Source: Mesobacillus boroniphilus
Lineage (GTDB): Bacteria > Bacillota > Bacilli > Bacillales > Cytobacillaceae
Direction of reading: 5' to 3'
NCBI RefSeq assembly: GCF_018424685.1
Contig: NZ_QTKX01000001.1
Span: 186,001 to 250,000 of the forward strand
Length of the DNA: 64,000 nt
The position numbers and the translations under genes were made by a program. Under the pieces are notes generated by a model, which was not told the DNA's origin, ran no database searches, and worked only from the letters and a program-made list of their open reading frames with translations. Shown in pieces: positions 7,651 to 15,415 of the stretch; position 1 is the stretch's first letter, and every line of letters begins with the position of its first letter.

Positions 7651-9243
7651 ATGAACGTACCATTGCTGTTAAAACAGTTTCTAGACCGGGCAGTGTCGCT
7701 TTATGGAGATAAGAAGGCGATTTTTTCTGAGGACAGGGCGCTTACATATAAGGAATTGAATGACAGAGTGAACCGGCTTTCAGGTGGATTAAGAAAGATA
7801 GGAGTATGCAAGGGTGACCGGATTGCCTACCTTGCCCCGAACTCGATCGAAATGCTCGAAGGTTTCTATGGTGTATTCCAGGTAGGCGGAGTTATGGTCC
7901 CATTGAACATTCGCCTGAAGCCGGATGATTATTTGTTCATTCTTAACCACAGTGAATCGAAAGTTTTGTTCGTGGACCAGGATTTATATCATTTGATCCA
8001 GCCAATCAAGGATCAGCTTGAAAGTGTTCAGCATATTATTGTCCACTACAAGGAAGATAGCCTGGATGAGATCAGTTATGACGAATGGCTTTTACAGCAA
8101 TCTGCCGAAAGTTTTAATCGAGAAGAGCTTGATGAGAATGATGTCTGCAGTCTGCTGTATACAAGTGGGACGACTGGTAATCCAAAGGGTGTCATGCTTA
8201 CTCACCGGAATAATTACCTCCACGCGTTGAGCACGATGCATCATTTACGCGTCAGCGATGAGGATGTCCTGCTCCATGTCCTGCCGATGTTCCATGTTAA
8301 CGGATGGGGATCGCCATTTTATTATACGGCGAACGGCGCTTCGCAGGTATGTCTGCGAAAGACGACGCCCGAAACGATTTTTAACGCGTTGGAAAAACAT
8401 AAAGTCAGCGTCATGCACATGGCTCCAACTGTGTTGAATGCATTGCTTCAGTTTTATGAAAAAAATGTCCCGAGCATTGAACAGCAGGTACGGGTGGTCA
8501 TTGCCGGTTCTGCACCGCCTCCAGCATTCGTAACCCGAGTAGAAAAAGAACTTGGCTGGGAATTCATCCAGGTGTACGGCATGACAGAATCCTCCCCTTT
8601 AAGCACGATTTCAACTATCAGGTCGCATTTGAAGCAGCTTCCTTTGAATCAACAATACCGAATGAAAGCAAAAGCAGGAATATCCATGATTGGCAGCCAG
8701 GTAAAGGTCGTGAATGATCATGGAGATGAGGTTGCCCATGATAGTAAGGAAATAGGGGAAGTCATAACCCGAAGCAATGGAGTCATGAAAGGCTACTGGA
8801 AAAATGAAGAGGCAACGATGGAAACGATCCGTAATGGATGGCTCCATACCGGAGACATGGCAACAGTTGATGAATACGGCAACATTGATATTGTCGACCG
8901 CAAGAAAGACGTCATCATCAGCGGCGGCGAGAATATTTCCTCCATCGAAGTCGAGGGAGTATTGTATGACCATCCTGCAATCCTGGAAGCAGCAGTCATT
9001 GCGGTCCCACACGAAAAATGGGGCGAGACTCCGCATGCATATATTGTGCTTCGTGAAAATGAGCAGGTCACAGAACAGGAGCTTATTGCTTTTTCAAGAG
9101 AAAAACTGGCCCATTTCAAAGCAATTACAGGGGTTACATTTGTAAACGAACTGCCTAAAACAGCTTCCGGCAAAATCCAAAAGGTCCATTTACGGAATGA
9201 ATACTGGGAAAACAATGGTAAGACGGGCAGATTTGTAAATTAA
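7651..9243 (+). CDS. Acyl-CoA synthetase (AMP-forming, fatty-acid-CoA ligase family)
   Basis: 530 aa, ATG with CAGGAGGCAG 5-6 bp upstream. ANL-superfamily motifs: P-loop TSGTTGNPKGVML at 171-183, IQVYGMTESSP, HTGDMATVDEYGNIDIVDRKKD and the C-terminal catalytic Lys in PKTASGKIQK. It activates a carboxylic acid to acyl-AMP and then acyl-CoA; length and motifs fit a medium/long-chain fatty acid ligase used for beta-oxidation or lipid recycling, but the chain length cannot be read from sequence. It stands alone between a direct-repeat region and a terminator, so it is probably monocistronic. Confidence 0.9.
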   Translation: MNVPLLLKQFLDRAVSLYGDKKAIFSEDRALTYKELNDRVNRLSGGLRKIGVCKGDRIAYLAPNSIEMLEGFYGVFQVGGVMVPLNIRLKPDDYLFILNHSESKVLFVDQDLYHLIQPIKDQLESVQHIIVHYKEDSLDEISYDEWLLQQSAESFNREELDENDVCSLLYTSGTTGNPKGVMLTHRNNYLHALSTMHHLRVSDEDVLLHVLPMFHVNGWGSPFYYTANGASQVCLRKTTPETIFNALEKHKVSVMHMAPTVLNALLQFYEKNVPSIEQQVRVVIAGSAPPPAFVTRVEKELGWEFIQVYGMTESSPLSTISTIRSHLKQLPLNQQYRMKAKAGISMIGSQVKVVNDHGDEVAHDSKEIGEVITRSNGVMKGYWKNEEATMETIRNGWLHTGDMATVDEYGNIDIVDRKKDVIISGGENISSIEVEGVLYDHPAILEAAVIAVPHEKWGETPHAYIVLRENEQVTEQELIAFSREKLAHFKAITGVTFVNELPKTASGKIQKVHLRNEYWENNGKTGRFVN

Positions 9244-9249
9244 TAGCCT

Positions 9250-9285
9250 AAGGGGACTGCCTTGCTAGTGGCGTCCCTTTTTCTT
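9250..9285 (+). terminator. Terminator after the acyl-CoA synthetase gene
   Basis: AAGGGGACTGCC pairs with GGCGTCCCTT around a short loop, followed by TTTTTCTTT. Confidence 0.8.
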
Positions 9286-9367
9286 TCGATTCCTGCTAAC
9301 CTTTGGCATGTTGGTATATTGTGTGATATACATAGATTGTTAACTATTGGATGGAATGAGGGGGAAG

Positions 9368-10552
9368 ATGAAGATTAACGGACAGGTATCCGGAAATAGA
9401 ATTAATTCAATTGACCGGATGCGAGGCTTTTCATTATTGGGGATCTTTTTTGTAAACATGATTTCATTCCATTCGCCTTATTTTTATATTGATCCTGAGA
9501 CTTGGTGGGATGGAAGCGTAAATTTATTTACATACCGGTTCATTGATTTATTTGTCCAGGCCAGCTTTTATCCGCTGTTTGCGATGCTGTTCGGGTATGG
9601 GCTTGTTATTTTAAGAGAACGCACGCTTGAAAAAGGACTCAGGTTCAATCCGCTTGCTTTGAGGAGGCTGTCCATCCTGTTATTGATTGGTGTCATACAT
9701 GCTTTCCTCATATGGGAAGGAGATATCCTCATAACATACGCGGTTTGCGGTTTTGCATTCCTTCTATTTATTGGCTGGAGTGCAAAAAGGCTTTTCATTA
9801 CGGGATTGAGCTTATACATAGTCCCTAATGTCCTTCTGTTATTGATGCTCGGTGCAGCATCTGTGGCTGATGGAGGAGCGGAATTTTCGATGTACGACGG
9901 ACAAGCGGCGGAACAGTCGATAGCAATCTATCAAACGGGCAGCTTTGCTGAAGTGACTGAGCATAGAATATCTGAATGGTATAAAAACAATAACCTGATG
10001 GGATTGTTCTTTTATTTGATCACGATTCTTCCTTTGTTCATGATTGGAGCAGGAGCGGCAAAGCTAAGACTTTTTGAGAATGTTCAGGAGAAGAGGAGAA
10101 GGATTGCAATCGCTGCAGCTGTACTCGCAACCCTTGGATTGTTGATAAAAGCAGTTCCCTACCTGTATGGCAAAACTTTGATGACAGATTATGCGCAGGA
10201 TGTTTTTGGCGGCGCAATGGTTGCGATGGCTTATGCGCTGATTATTGCACTCGCTTCGGAGCTTGAACAATTGAACAGTTTGCTCTACCCGCTGGAAGCT
10301 GCCGGCAGGCTTTCAATCAGCAACTACCTATTCCAGTCGGTCGTATCGACTATGATTTTTTATAGTTATGGACTTGGATATTATGGGGAATTGTCCATTT
10401 TTTCAGGAACCATGCTTGCGCTTGGAATTTACGTGATTCAATTGGCATTCAGCAGCTGGTGGGTCAAAAGATTTTACTATGGGCCTGTCGAATGGCTGTG
10501 GCGAAGTGGCACGTATTTGAAAAAGCAGCGTTTTAAAAAGGGTGAAGCCTGA
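9368..10552 (+). CDS. DUF418 (YeiB-type) integral membrane protein
   Basis: 394 aa from ATG 9368, with GAGGGGG just upstream; ATG 9356 and TTG 9347 in the same frame are alternatives. N-terminal INSIDRMRGFSLLGIFFVNM is the signature start of this family, followed by 8-10 predicted membrane helices; the C-terminal DUF418 domain ends with QLAFSSWWVKRFYYGPVEWLWR, the family's most conserved block. Members are bacterial inner-membrane proteins of unknown substrate, sometimes called acyltransferase-like transporters. The stop shares a base with the next ATG (TGATG), so it is coupled to the P-loop kinase gene. Confidence 0.88.
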   Translation: MKINGQVSGNRINSIDRMRGFSLLGIFFVNMISFHSPYFYIDPETWWDGSVNLFTYRFIDLFVQASFYPLFAMLFGYGLVILRERTLEKGLRFNPLALRRLSILLLIGVIHAFLIWEGDILITYAVCGFAFLLFIGWSAKRLFITGLSLYIVPNVLLLLMLGAASVADGGAEFSMYDGQAAEQSIAIYQTGSFAEVTEHRISEWYKNNNLMGLFFYLITILPLFMIGAGAAKLRLFENVQEKRRRIAIAAAVLATLGLLIKAVPYLYGKTLMTDYAQDVFGGAMVAMAYALIIALASELEQLNSLLYPLEAAGRLSISNYLFQSVVSTMIFYSYGLGYYGELSIFSGTMLALGIYVIQLAFSSWWVKRFYYGPVEWLWRSGTYLKKQRFKKGEA

Positions 10553-11076
10553 TGGAGAAGGTCATCATTATCGGCTGCGGAGGCGCAGGAAAATCGACAC
10601 TGGCCCGAAAGCTCGGAAAAATACTTAACTTAAAGGTGTATCACCTTGATGCAATGTACTGGAAACCGGGTTGGAAAATGACTGCAAAAGATGAGTGGAA
10701 AAGGCTAATCAAGCAAGTGATAGAACAAGATACATGGATCATGGACGGAAACTATGGCAGCACGATGGATATGAGGGCACAAGCAGCTGATACCATCATC
10801 TTCCTTGATTATTCTACTCCGAGGTGCCTGTACGGAGTTTTCAAAAGGAGAATCATGTACCATGGCAGGACAAGGCCAGATATGAATGAAGGCTGCCCGG
10901 AGAGGCTGGATTGGGATTTTATCAAATGGGTGGCGCAGTACAGAAGTAAAAAAGCTCCGGGCATTATTGCGAAATTAGAAGAGTTCAGGCTTCAGGGAAA
11001 AGGGATTTACCATTTTACAAATCCTCGTGAAACAGAGAAATTTATAGAAGAGCAGTCAATTAAAGGAGGACGTTAA
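10552..11076 (+). CDS. P-loop nucleotide kinase-like protein (adenylate-kinase-like, 'FlaR/topology modulation' family)
   Basis: 174 aa. Walker A GCGGAGKSTLARKLG is at residues 9-23, followed by VYHLDAMYW-KPGW, a TWIMDGNYGSTMDMRAQAAD stretch and IIFLDYSTPRCLYGVFKRR, the usual features of the small kinases often annotated as DNA topology modulation protein FlaR. The true substrate is not known; shikimate/adenylate-kinase-like phosphotransfer is inferred from fold. It is translated from the end of the DUF418 gene and followed after 1 bp by yisK, so the three may form one operon. Confidence 0.85.
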   Translation: MEKVIIIGCGGAGKSTLARKLGKILNLKVYHLDAMYWKPGWKMTAKDEWKRLIKQVIEQDTWIMDGNYGSTMDMRAQAADTIIFLDYSTPRCLYGVFKRRIMYHGRTRPDMNEGCPERLDWDFIKWVAQYRSKKAPGIIAKLEEFRLQGKGIYHFTNPRETEKFIEEQSIKGGR

Positions 11077-11077
11077 C

Positions 11078-11989
11078 ATGAAGTTCGTTATGTATAAAAA
11101 TGAATCTGGCCAGTTTATTGGAATTGTCAATCCAGAAGGGACTCATGTCCTGCCACTAGTTGATACCTATGAAAAAATGGGCGGTAAAAAAGCAATACCT
11201 GCTGATCTGCTTCAAGCCATTTCATTGGGGGAAGTATTTCATCAGGAAGCGGAGAAAACATTTCAATGGGTGAACGATAACAAACTGGACAGCGAGCTAT
11301 TTATCCCGCTTGAGACAGTTGAATTGTTAGCGCCCATTCCACGGCCAGCCAAGAATATCTTCTGTGTCGGTAAAAATTACGCGGAGCATGCGATTGAAAT
11401 GGGTAGCAAGGATGATATTCCTGAGCATATCATGGTATTCACAAAGGCACCTACCACTGTCATTGCCCATGATCAGAATATCCTCGCGCATAGCGAATTG
11501 ACAGAGCAATTGGACTATGAAGGTGAGCTTGCAGTAGTCATTGGCAAGAAAGGAAAAGCGATCAAAAGGGAAGATGCTTTGGATTACGTGTTTGGTTACA
11601 CAATCGTAAATGATGTGACGGCTAGAGACCTTCAGGCAAAGCATAAGCAGTTTTTCATTGGTAAAAGCCTTGACACCACTTGCCCGATGGGACCATGGAT
11701 TGTCCATAAAACCACAATCGAAAATCCAAACAATCTGGATATAAAGACAACAGTAAATGGAGAAGTGAGACAGGATTCCAATACAGGAAACTTCATTTTC
11801 CCAGTAGAAGAGGTCATTTCAGTGCTCTCACAGGGGATGACACTCGAGCCTGGTGACATCATTGCTACAGGAACCCCCGCAGGAGTAGGAAAAGGCTTTA
11901 AACCGCCAAGGTTCTTAAGCTCTGGAGATACCATTGAAATAACTGTCGAAGGGATTGGGACTTTAAGGAATAGAGTAACAAAACAGTAA
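11078..11989 (+). CDS. yisK: YisK-like fumarylacetoacetate hydrolase family protein
   Basis: 303 aa with AAAGGAGG 7 bp upstream. The FAH fold is shown by PAKNIFCVGKNYAEHAIEMG, LDYEGELAVVIG (metal-binding Glu residues), NDVTARDLQ and GDIIATGTPAGVGKG. Closest known relative by motif pattern is B. subtilis YisK, which decarboxylates oxaloacetate and also binds Mbl in the cell-shape system. It likewise precedes yisL in B. subtilis. A strong terminator follows. Confidence 0.9.
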   Translation: MKFVMYKNESGQFIGIVNPEGTHVLPLVDTYEKMGGKKAIPADLLQAISLGEVFHQEAEKTFQWVNDNKLDSELFIPLETVELLAPIPRPAKNIFCVGKNYAEHAIEMGSKDDIPEHIMVFTKAPTTVIAHDQNILAHSELTEQLDYEGELAVVIGKKGKAIKREDALDYVFGYTIVNDVTARDLQAKHKQFFIGKSLDTTCPMGPWIVHKTTIENPNNLDIKTTVNGEVRQDSNTGNFIFPVEEVISVLSQGMTLEPGDIIATGTPAGVGKGFKPPRFLSSGDTIEITVEGIGTLRNRVTKQ

Positions 11990-11998
11990 ATGGCAATG

Positions 11999-12030
11999 AT
12001 TCTCCTTATAGAATAAAGGAGAATTTTTTT
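11999..12030 (+). terminator. Terminator after yisK
   Basis: ATTCTCCTT pairs with AAGGAGAA around ATAGAAT, followed by eight T. Confidence 0.92.
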
Positions 12031-12125
12031 TATTATATTATTGTAATATTAAAAATATTTTTTATCTTCAGTATTTTATGCAGGAGTTTTTACCTACACA
12101 TGAGAATACTATTTGTTGCAGTGAT

Positions 12126-12139
12126 TGAATACTCATTCA
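12126..12139. promoter_or_regulatory. TetR-type palindrome upstream of the YhgE-like gene
   Basis: TGAATACTCATTCA has inverted TGAAT/ATTCA half sites, the pattern of many TetR-family operators. A TATAAT (12156-12161) follows 17 bp later and the ATG of the YhgE-like gene is at 12180. In B. subtilis yhgE is next to yhgD, a TetR-family gene; no such gene is in this window, so the regulator would act from elsewhere. Confidence 0.4.
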
Positions 12140-12179
12140 GTCGCTTTAACATATATATAATTCTCATGGGGGAGTACGA

Positions 12180-14804
12180 ATGAATTGGTTTAGCTTGTTT
12201 TTGGCTCAAATGTCACAGATTGCATCGAGCAAAGGGGTACTCTATTCTGTTATTGCAGCTTTGTTGGTGCCAATTGTATATGGCGGAATCCTGCTGTCTC
12301 CAGATTGGGGACCGTATGATAATCTCTCCAATCTGCCTGTTGCAGTTGTCAACAAAGACAAAGGTGCCATGTCCGGGGAAGAGCCCCTTAATGTTGGGGA
12401 GGATCTTGTGGCAGACCTGAAGAAAAGCAATGACTTAGGCTGGAAATTTGTAGATGCAGAGAAAGCAGAAAAAGGACTGCAAAGCAATAAATATTACATG
12501 GTCATTGAGATTCCAGAAGACTTCTCTGAAAGAGTGACAACGGTTCTGGAGCCAGATCCGAAAAAATTGGAACTCAATTATATCCAAAATGAGGGCCTTA
12601 ATTTTATGGCCGCACAGGTGACAAGAAGTGCAACTGAAAAACTGAGAGAGAAGCTTGCCAACAAGATTACTGAAAAGTATGCGAGCAATATTTTTGCAAA
12701 TCTTGGAGACGTATCGAATGGGTTCAAAACTGCAGCGGATGGTTCTGAGAAACTGTATGACGGAACAGCTGAACTTCATGATGGTACTGGACTGCTTTTG
12801 ACTACCCTTAACGAGAAGTCAGCAGATATTTCGAAGCTTGCGGCTGGAACTCTTGAACTGAAAAGTGGTACTGGTCAACTGGCGGGTTCTTTAGCCGGAA
12901 AACAAGGAGATATATCCAAGCTGGCAAATGGGTCAAAGGAACTTGCAGCAGGTACTGCTCAATTAGCAGGAAGTTTGAAATCCAAACAAAGTGATATTAC
13001 AAAACTTGCAAACGGTTCAAAAGATCTGAAAGATGGGACCGGTCTGCTATTAAGCTCTCTTAATGAAAAATCCTCAGACATAACCAAGCTGGCGGACGGA
13101 TCTGCAGATGTAAATGCAGGAACGGGATTGCTCCTGCAAAAGCTTAAAGGCGGACAGCCAGGCATCACTCAACTGGCTGCGGGAGGTAAGCGGTTAGAAG
13201 AAAAAATGCCAGAACTCAAGGCTGGTACAGCATCAGTGTTAGCTGGATTGCAAGGGGCACAACAAGCAGTAACTAACCAGATTGGCCCGGGAACTACAGC
13301 AGTAGCAGGCGGAATTAGCGAAGTGATAACAAATTCACAAAACCTGGGGAACAATCTTCAGGGCCTGACCACACTGTTGGAAGCATATCTCGCAAAGAAC
13401 CCAGGATTAAGCACAGATCAAGATTTTTTAACTATTCTAGGAACAAGTAAAGGTATCAGGGATGCGGCCACTAATCCTGAAAATGCAGCGAAGCTTCAAG
13501 CACTGCAGGATGGAGCGAATCAGATTGCCGCAGCATTCAATGAAAATATTCCTGCAGAAAAAGGGTCACTTGCATCTGGAATTAATCAATTGGCAGAGGG
13601 CCAGAAATTGATCGACCAGGGTGTGGGCGACTTAGCAGCAAGTGCCCCTGTCCTGGCAGCTGGAACAGCAAGTGTAGCAGCAGGCTGGGATGAAATGATC
13701 ACTAAGGTCGGATTGCTTCATGATGGAACAACTCAAATAGCTGCAGGAAATAAGTCCGTCAATGCTGGATGGGGAACCATCACAGCAGGGGTCAAAGAAC
13801 TTGATGGCGGAGCAGCTTTAATATCAGCAGGGAATCAAACGGTAGATAAGGGCTGGAAGGAGCTTGCTGCAGGTGCAGCAAAAATCCATTCAGGGGCAGC
13901 TCAGGTCAGCGACGGAAATGCTACCGTAGATAAGGGATGGCGTGATCTGACAGCAGGTGCTTCCAAGATTCATTCAGGTGTTGTCCAAGTCAGCGACGGA
14001 AATGTCAGCGTGGAAAAAGGCTGGGGAGATCTGACTGATGGAGTAACAAAATTGAATGAAGGAGCAGGGAAACTTTATGATGGAAGCGGTCAATTGGCTG
14101 CCGGGTTAAAGGATGGTGCTGAGGAAACCGGTAAGATTAAAGCTAACGAAAAAAATATTGGCATGTTCGCTTCACCAGTTGAACTAATTAGCGACAAAGT
14201 CAACGGATATTCTCTTTACAGAGATTCTACTGCGCCATATGTGATGACACTTGCATTATTCGTGGGGATATTAATCATGTCAATGTTCATCAATTTCAAC
14301 AAGCCTCAGGAATTAAATGTATCTAAGGTGAGCTGGTTCGCTGCAAAATTTATGAATCTTGCTTCCTTAGCTGTGGTTCAGGCAATTCTGCTATCCATTG
14401 TGGTCCTTGCATTCTTAGAATTAGAGGTTTCAAACCCAGCAGGGTTCATAGTGTTCGCTATAGTGGTTAGTATTGTATTTACGGCAATTGTCATGTTCTT
14501 TGCTTCGTTTGGGAATATCGGCCGTTTTATTCTTTTAGCATTGGTAGTCATGCAGCTTTCGACAACTGGAGCAAACCTACCAATTGATATGCTGCCTGAG
14601 TATCTCCGCAGTATAAGTGCATACTTGCCATTTACGTATTCGATTGCAGGATTTAAAGCTCTTATTTCATTAAATGGTTCTTCAATGGCGATGATTAACC
14701 TGGGTGTTCTTCTTGGCTTCCTTGTACTCTTTGCTTTGATGACTATGACAGTCTATTTATTCAAGACAAAAGAAGAACCACAACAAACCGATTTGGCTAT
14801 GTAA
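12180..14804 (+). CDS. yhgE: YhgE/Pip family membrane protein with long repetitive extracellular domain
   Basis: 874 aa, longer than B. subtilis YhgE (about 775). One N-terminal membrane helix (residues 20-42), an extracellular YhgE/Pip domain, then from about 190 to 645 a repeated helical array built on the pattern G-x-x-x-L-x-x-G-T/N-x-x-L (for example LANGSKELAAGTAQLAGSL), and five or six C-terminal membrane helices of the ABC-2 type. Relatives include the lactococcal phage infection protein Pip, phage receptor YueB and the type VII secretion component EsaA. It is probably a surface-exposed membrane protein; export or phage adsorption are inferences. GGGGGAG precedes the ATG. Confidence 0.9.
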   Translation: MNWFSLFLAQMSQIASSKGVLYSVIAALLVPIVYGGILLSPDWGPYDNLSNLPVAVVNKDKGAMSGEEPLNVGEDLVADLKKSNDLGWKFVDAEKAEKGLQSNKYYMVIEIPEDFSERVTTVLEPDPKKLELNYIQNEGLNFMAAQVTRSATEKLREKLANKITEKYASNIFANLGDVSNGFKTAADGSEKLYDGTAELHDGTGLLLTTLNEKSADISKLAAGTLELKSGTGQLAGSLAGKQGDISKLANGSKELAAGTAQLAGSLKSKQSDITKLANGSKDLKDGTGLLLSSLNEKSSDITKLADGSADVNAGTGLLLQKLKGGQPGITQLAAGGKRLEEKMPELKAGTASVLAGLQGAQQAVTNQIGPGTTAVAGGISEVITNSQNLGNNLQGLTTLLEAYLAKNPGLSTDQDFLTILGTSKGIRDAATNPENAAKLQALQDGANQIAAAFNENIPAEKGSLASGINQLAEGQKLIDQGVGDLAASAPVLAAGTASVAAGWDEMITKVGLLHDGTTQIAAGNKSVNAGWGTITAGVKELDGGAALISAGNQTVDKGWKELAAGAAKIHSGAAQVSDGNATVDKGWRDLTAGASKIHSGVVQVSDGNVSVEKGWGDLTDGVTKLNEGAGKLYDGSGQLAAGLKDGAEETGKIKANEKNIGMFASPVELISDKVNGYSLYRDSTAPYVMTLALFVGILIMSMFINFNKPQELNVSKVSWFAAKFMNLASLAVVQAILLSIVVLAFLELEVSNPAGFIVFAIVVSIVFTAIVMFFASFGNIGRFILLALVVMQLSTTGANLPIDMLPEYLRSISAYLPFTYSIAGFKALISLNGSSMAMINLGVLLGFLVLFALMTMTVYLFKTKEEPQQTDLAM

Positions 14805-14810
14805 TGGCTG

Positions 14811-14838
14811 GGGACACCCTGAATAGGGTGTCTCTTTT
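14811..14838 (+). terminator. Terminator after the YhgE-like gene
   Basis: GGACACCCT pairs with AGGGTGTCT around GAAT, followed by CTTTT. Confidence 0.85.
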
Positions 14839-14933
14839 AAATTGAACAGTTCATTATACTACCATATATTTATGAAATTCCTTTTTGAATATGGTATGAT
14901 ATTTTAGAATTTACTATTTAGGAGGACGGGTAC

Positions 14934-15287
14934 ATGATACATGCCCATATGACCACTTGGTTTTTGGCTCTTGTTTTATTCTTCGTTGCACTTGGACTAC
15001 ATAAAAGCGGTAAGGAAAAGGGCGCTAAAATTGTCCAGATGGTCCTTAGATTGTTTTACGTGCTCATTCTATTGACTGGCTTCTGGCTTCTTTTCAGCAT
15101 CAATATCAACATTATGTATGTGCTGAAAGCGGCAGTAGGCTTGTGGGTAATCGCAATGCTGGAAATGATTTTAATTCGTACAAAAAAGAACGAAAAAGCG
15201 TCTATATTGTGGATTCAATTCATTGTCGCAGTTCTTCTTGTACTGTATTTAGGTTTTTCACTTCCACTTGGAACTGACATGTTCTAA
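14934..15287 (+). CDS. yisL: YisL family (DUF1516) small membrane protein
   Basis: 117 aa with TTAGGAGGACGGG upstream. Four hydrophobic helices; MIHAHMTTWFLALVLFFVAL and GAKIVQMVLRLFYVLILLTG match the YisL family. Function unknown. In B. subtilis it directly follows yisK; here the YhgE-like gene is inserted between them. Confidence 0.9.
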   Translation: MIHAHMTTWFLALVLFFVALGLHKSGKEKGAKIVQMVLRLFYVLILLTGFWLLFSININIMYVLKAAVGLWVIAMLEMILIRTKKNEKASILWIQFIVAVLLVLYLGFSLPLGTDMF

Positions 15288-15299
15288 TATCGGTTTGTC

Positions 15300-15333
15300 G
15301 AAAAAAAGCTGTCCATTTGGGCAGTTTTTTCTT
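15300..15333 (+). terminator. Terminator after yisL
   Basis: AAAAAGCTGTCC pairs with GGGCAGTTTTTT around ATTT, followed by a further T-rich stretch. Confidence 0.8.
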
Positions 15334-15415
15334 TTTTTGACATATTTTTACCCGGGGAATTATGATAACTTAAGAGGTAAGGGATATTGGAGAAATATAA
15401 AAATTGGAGACTGCA

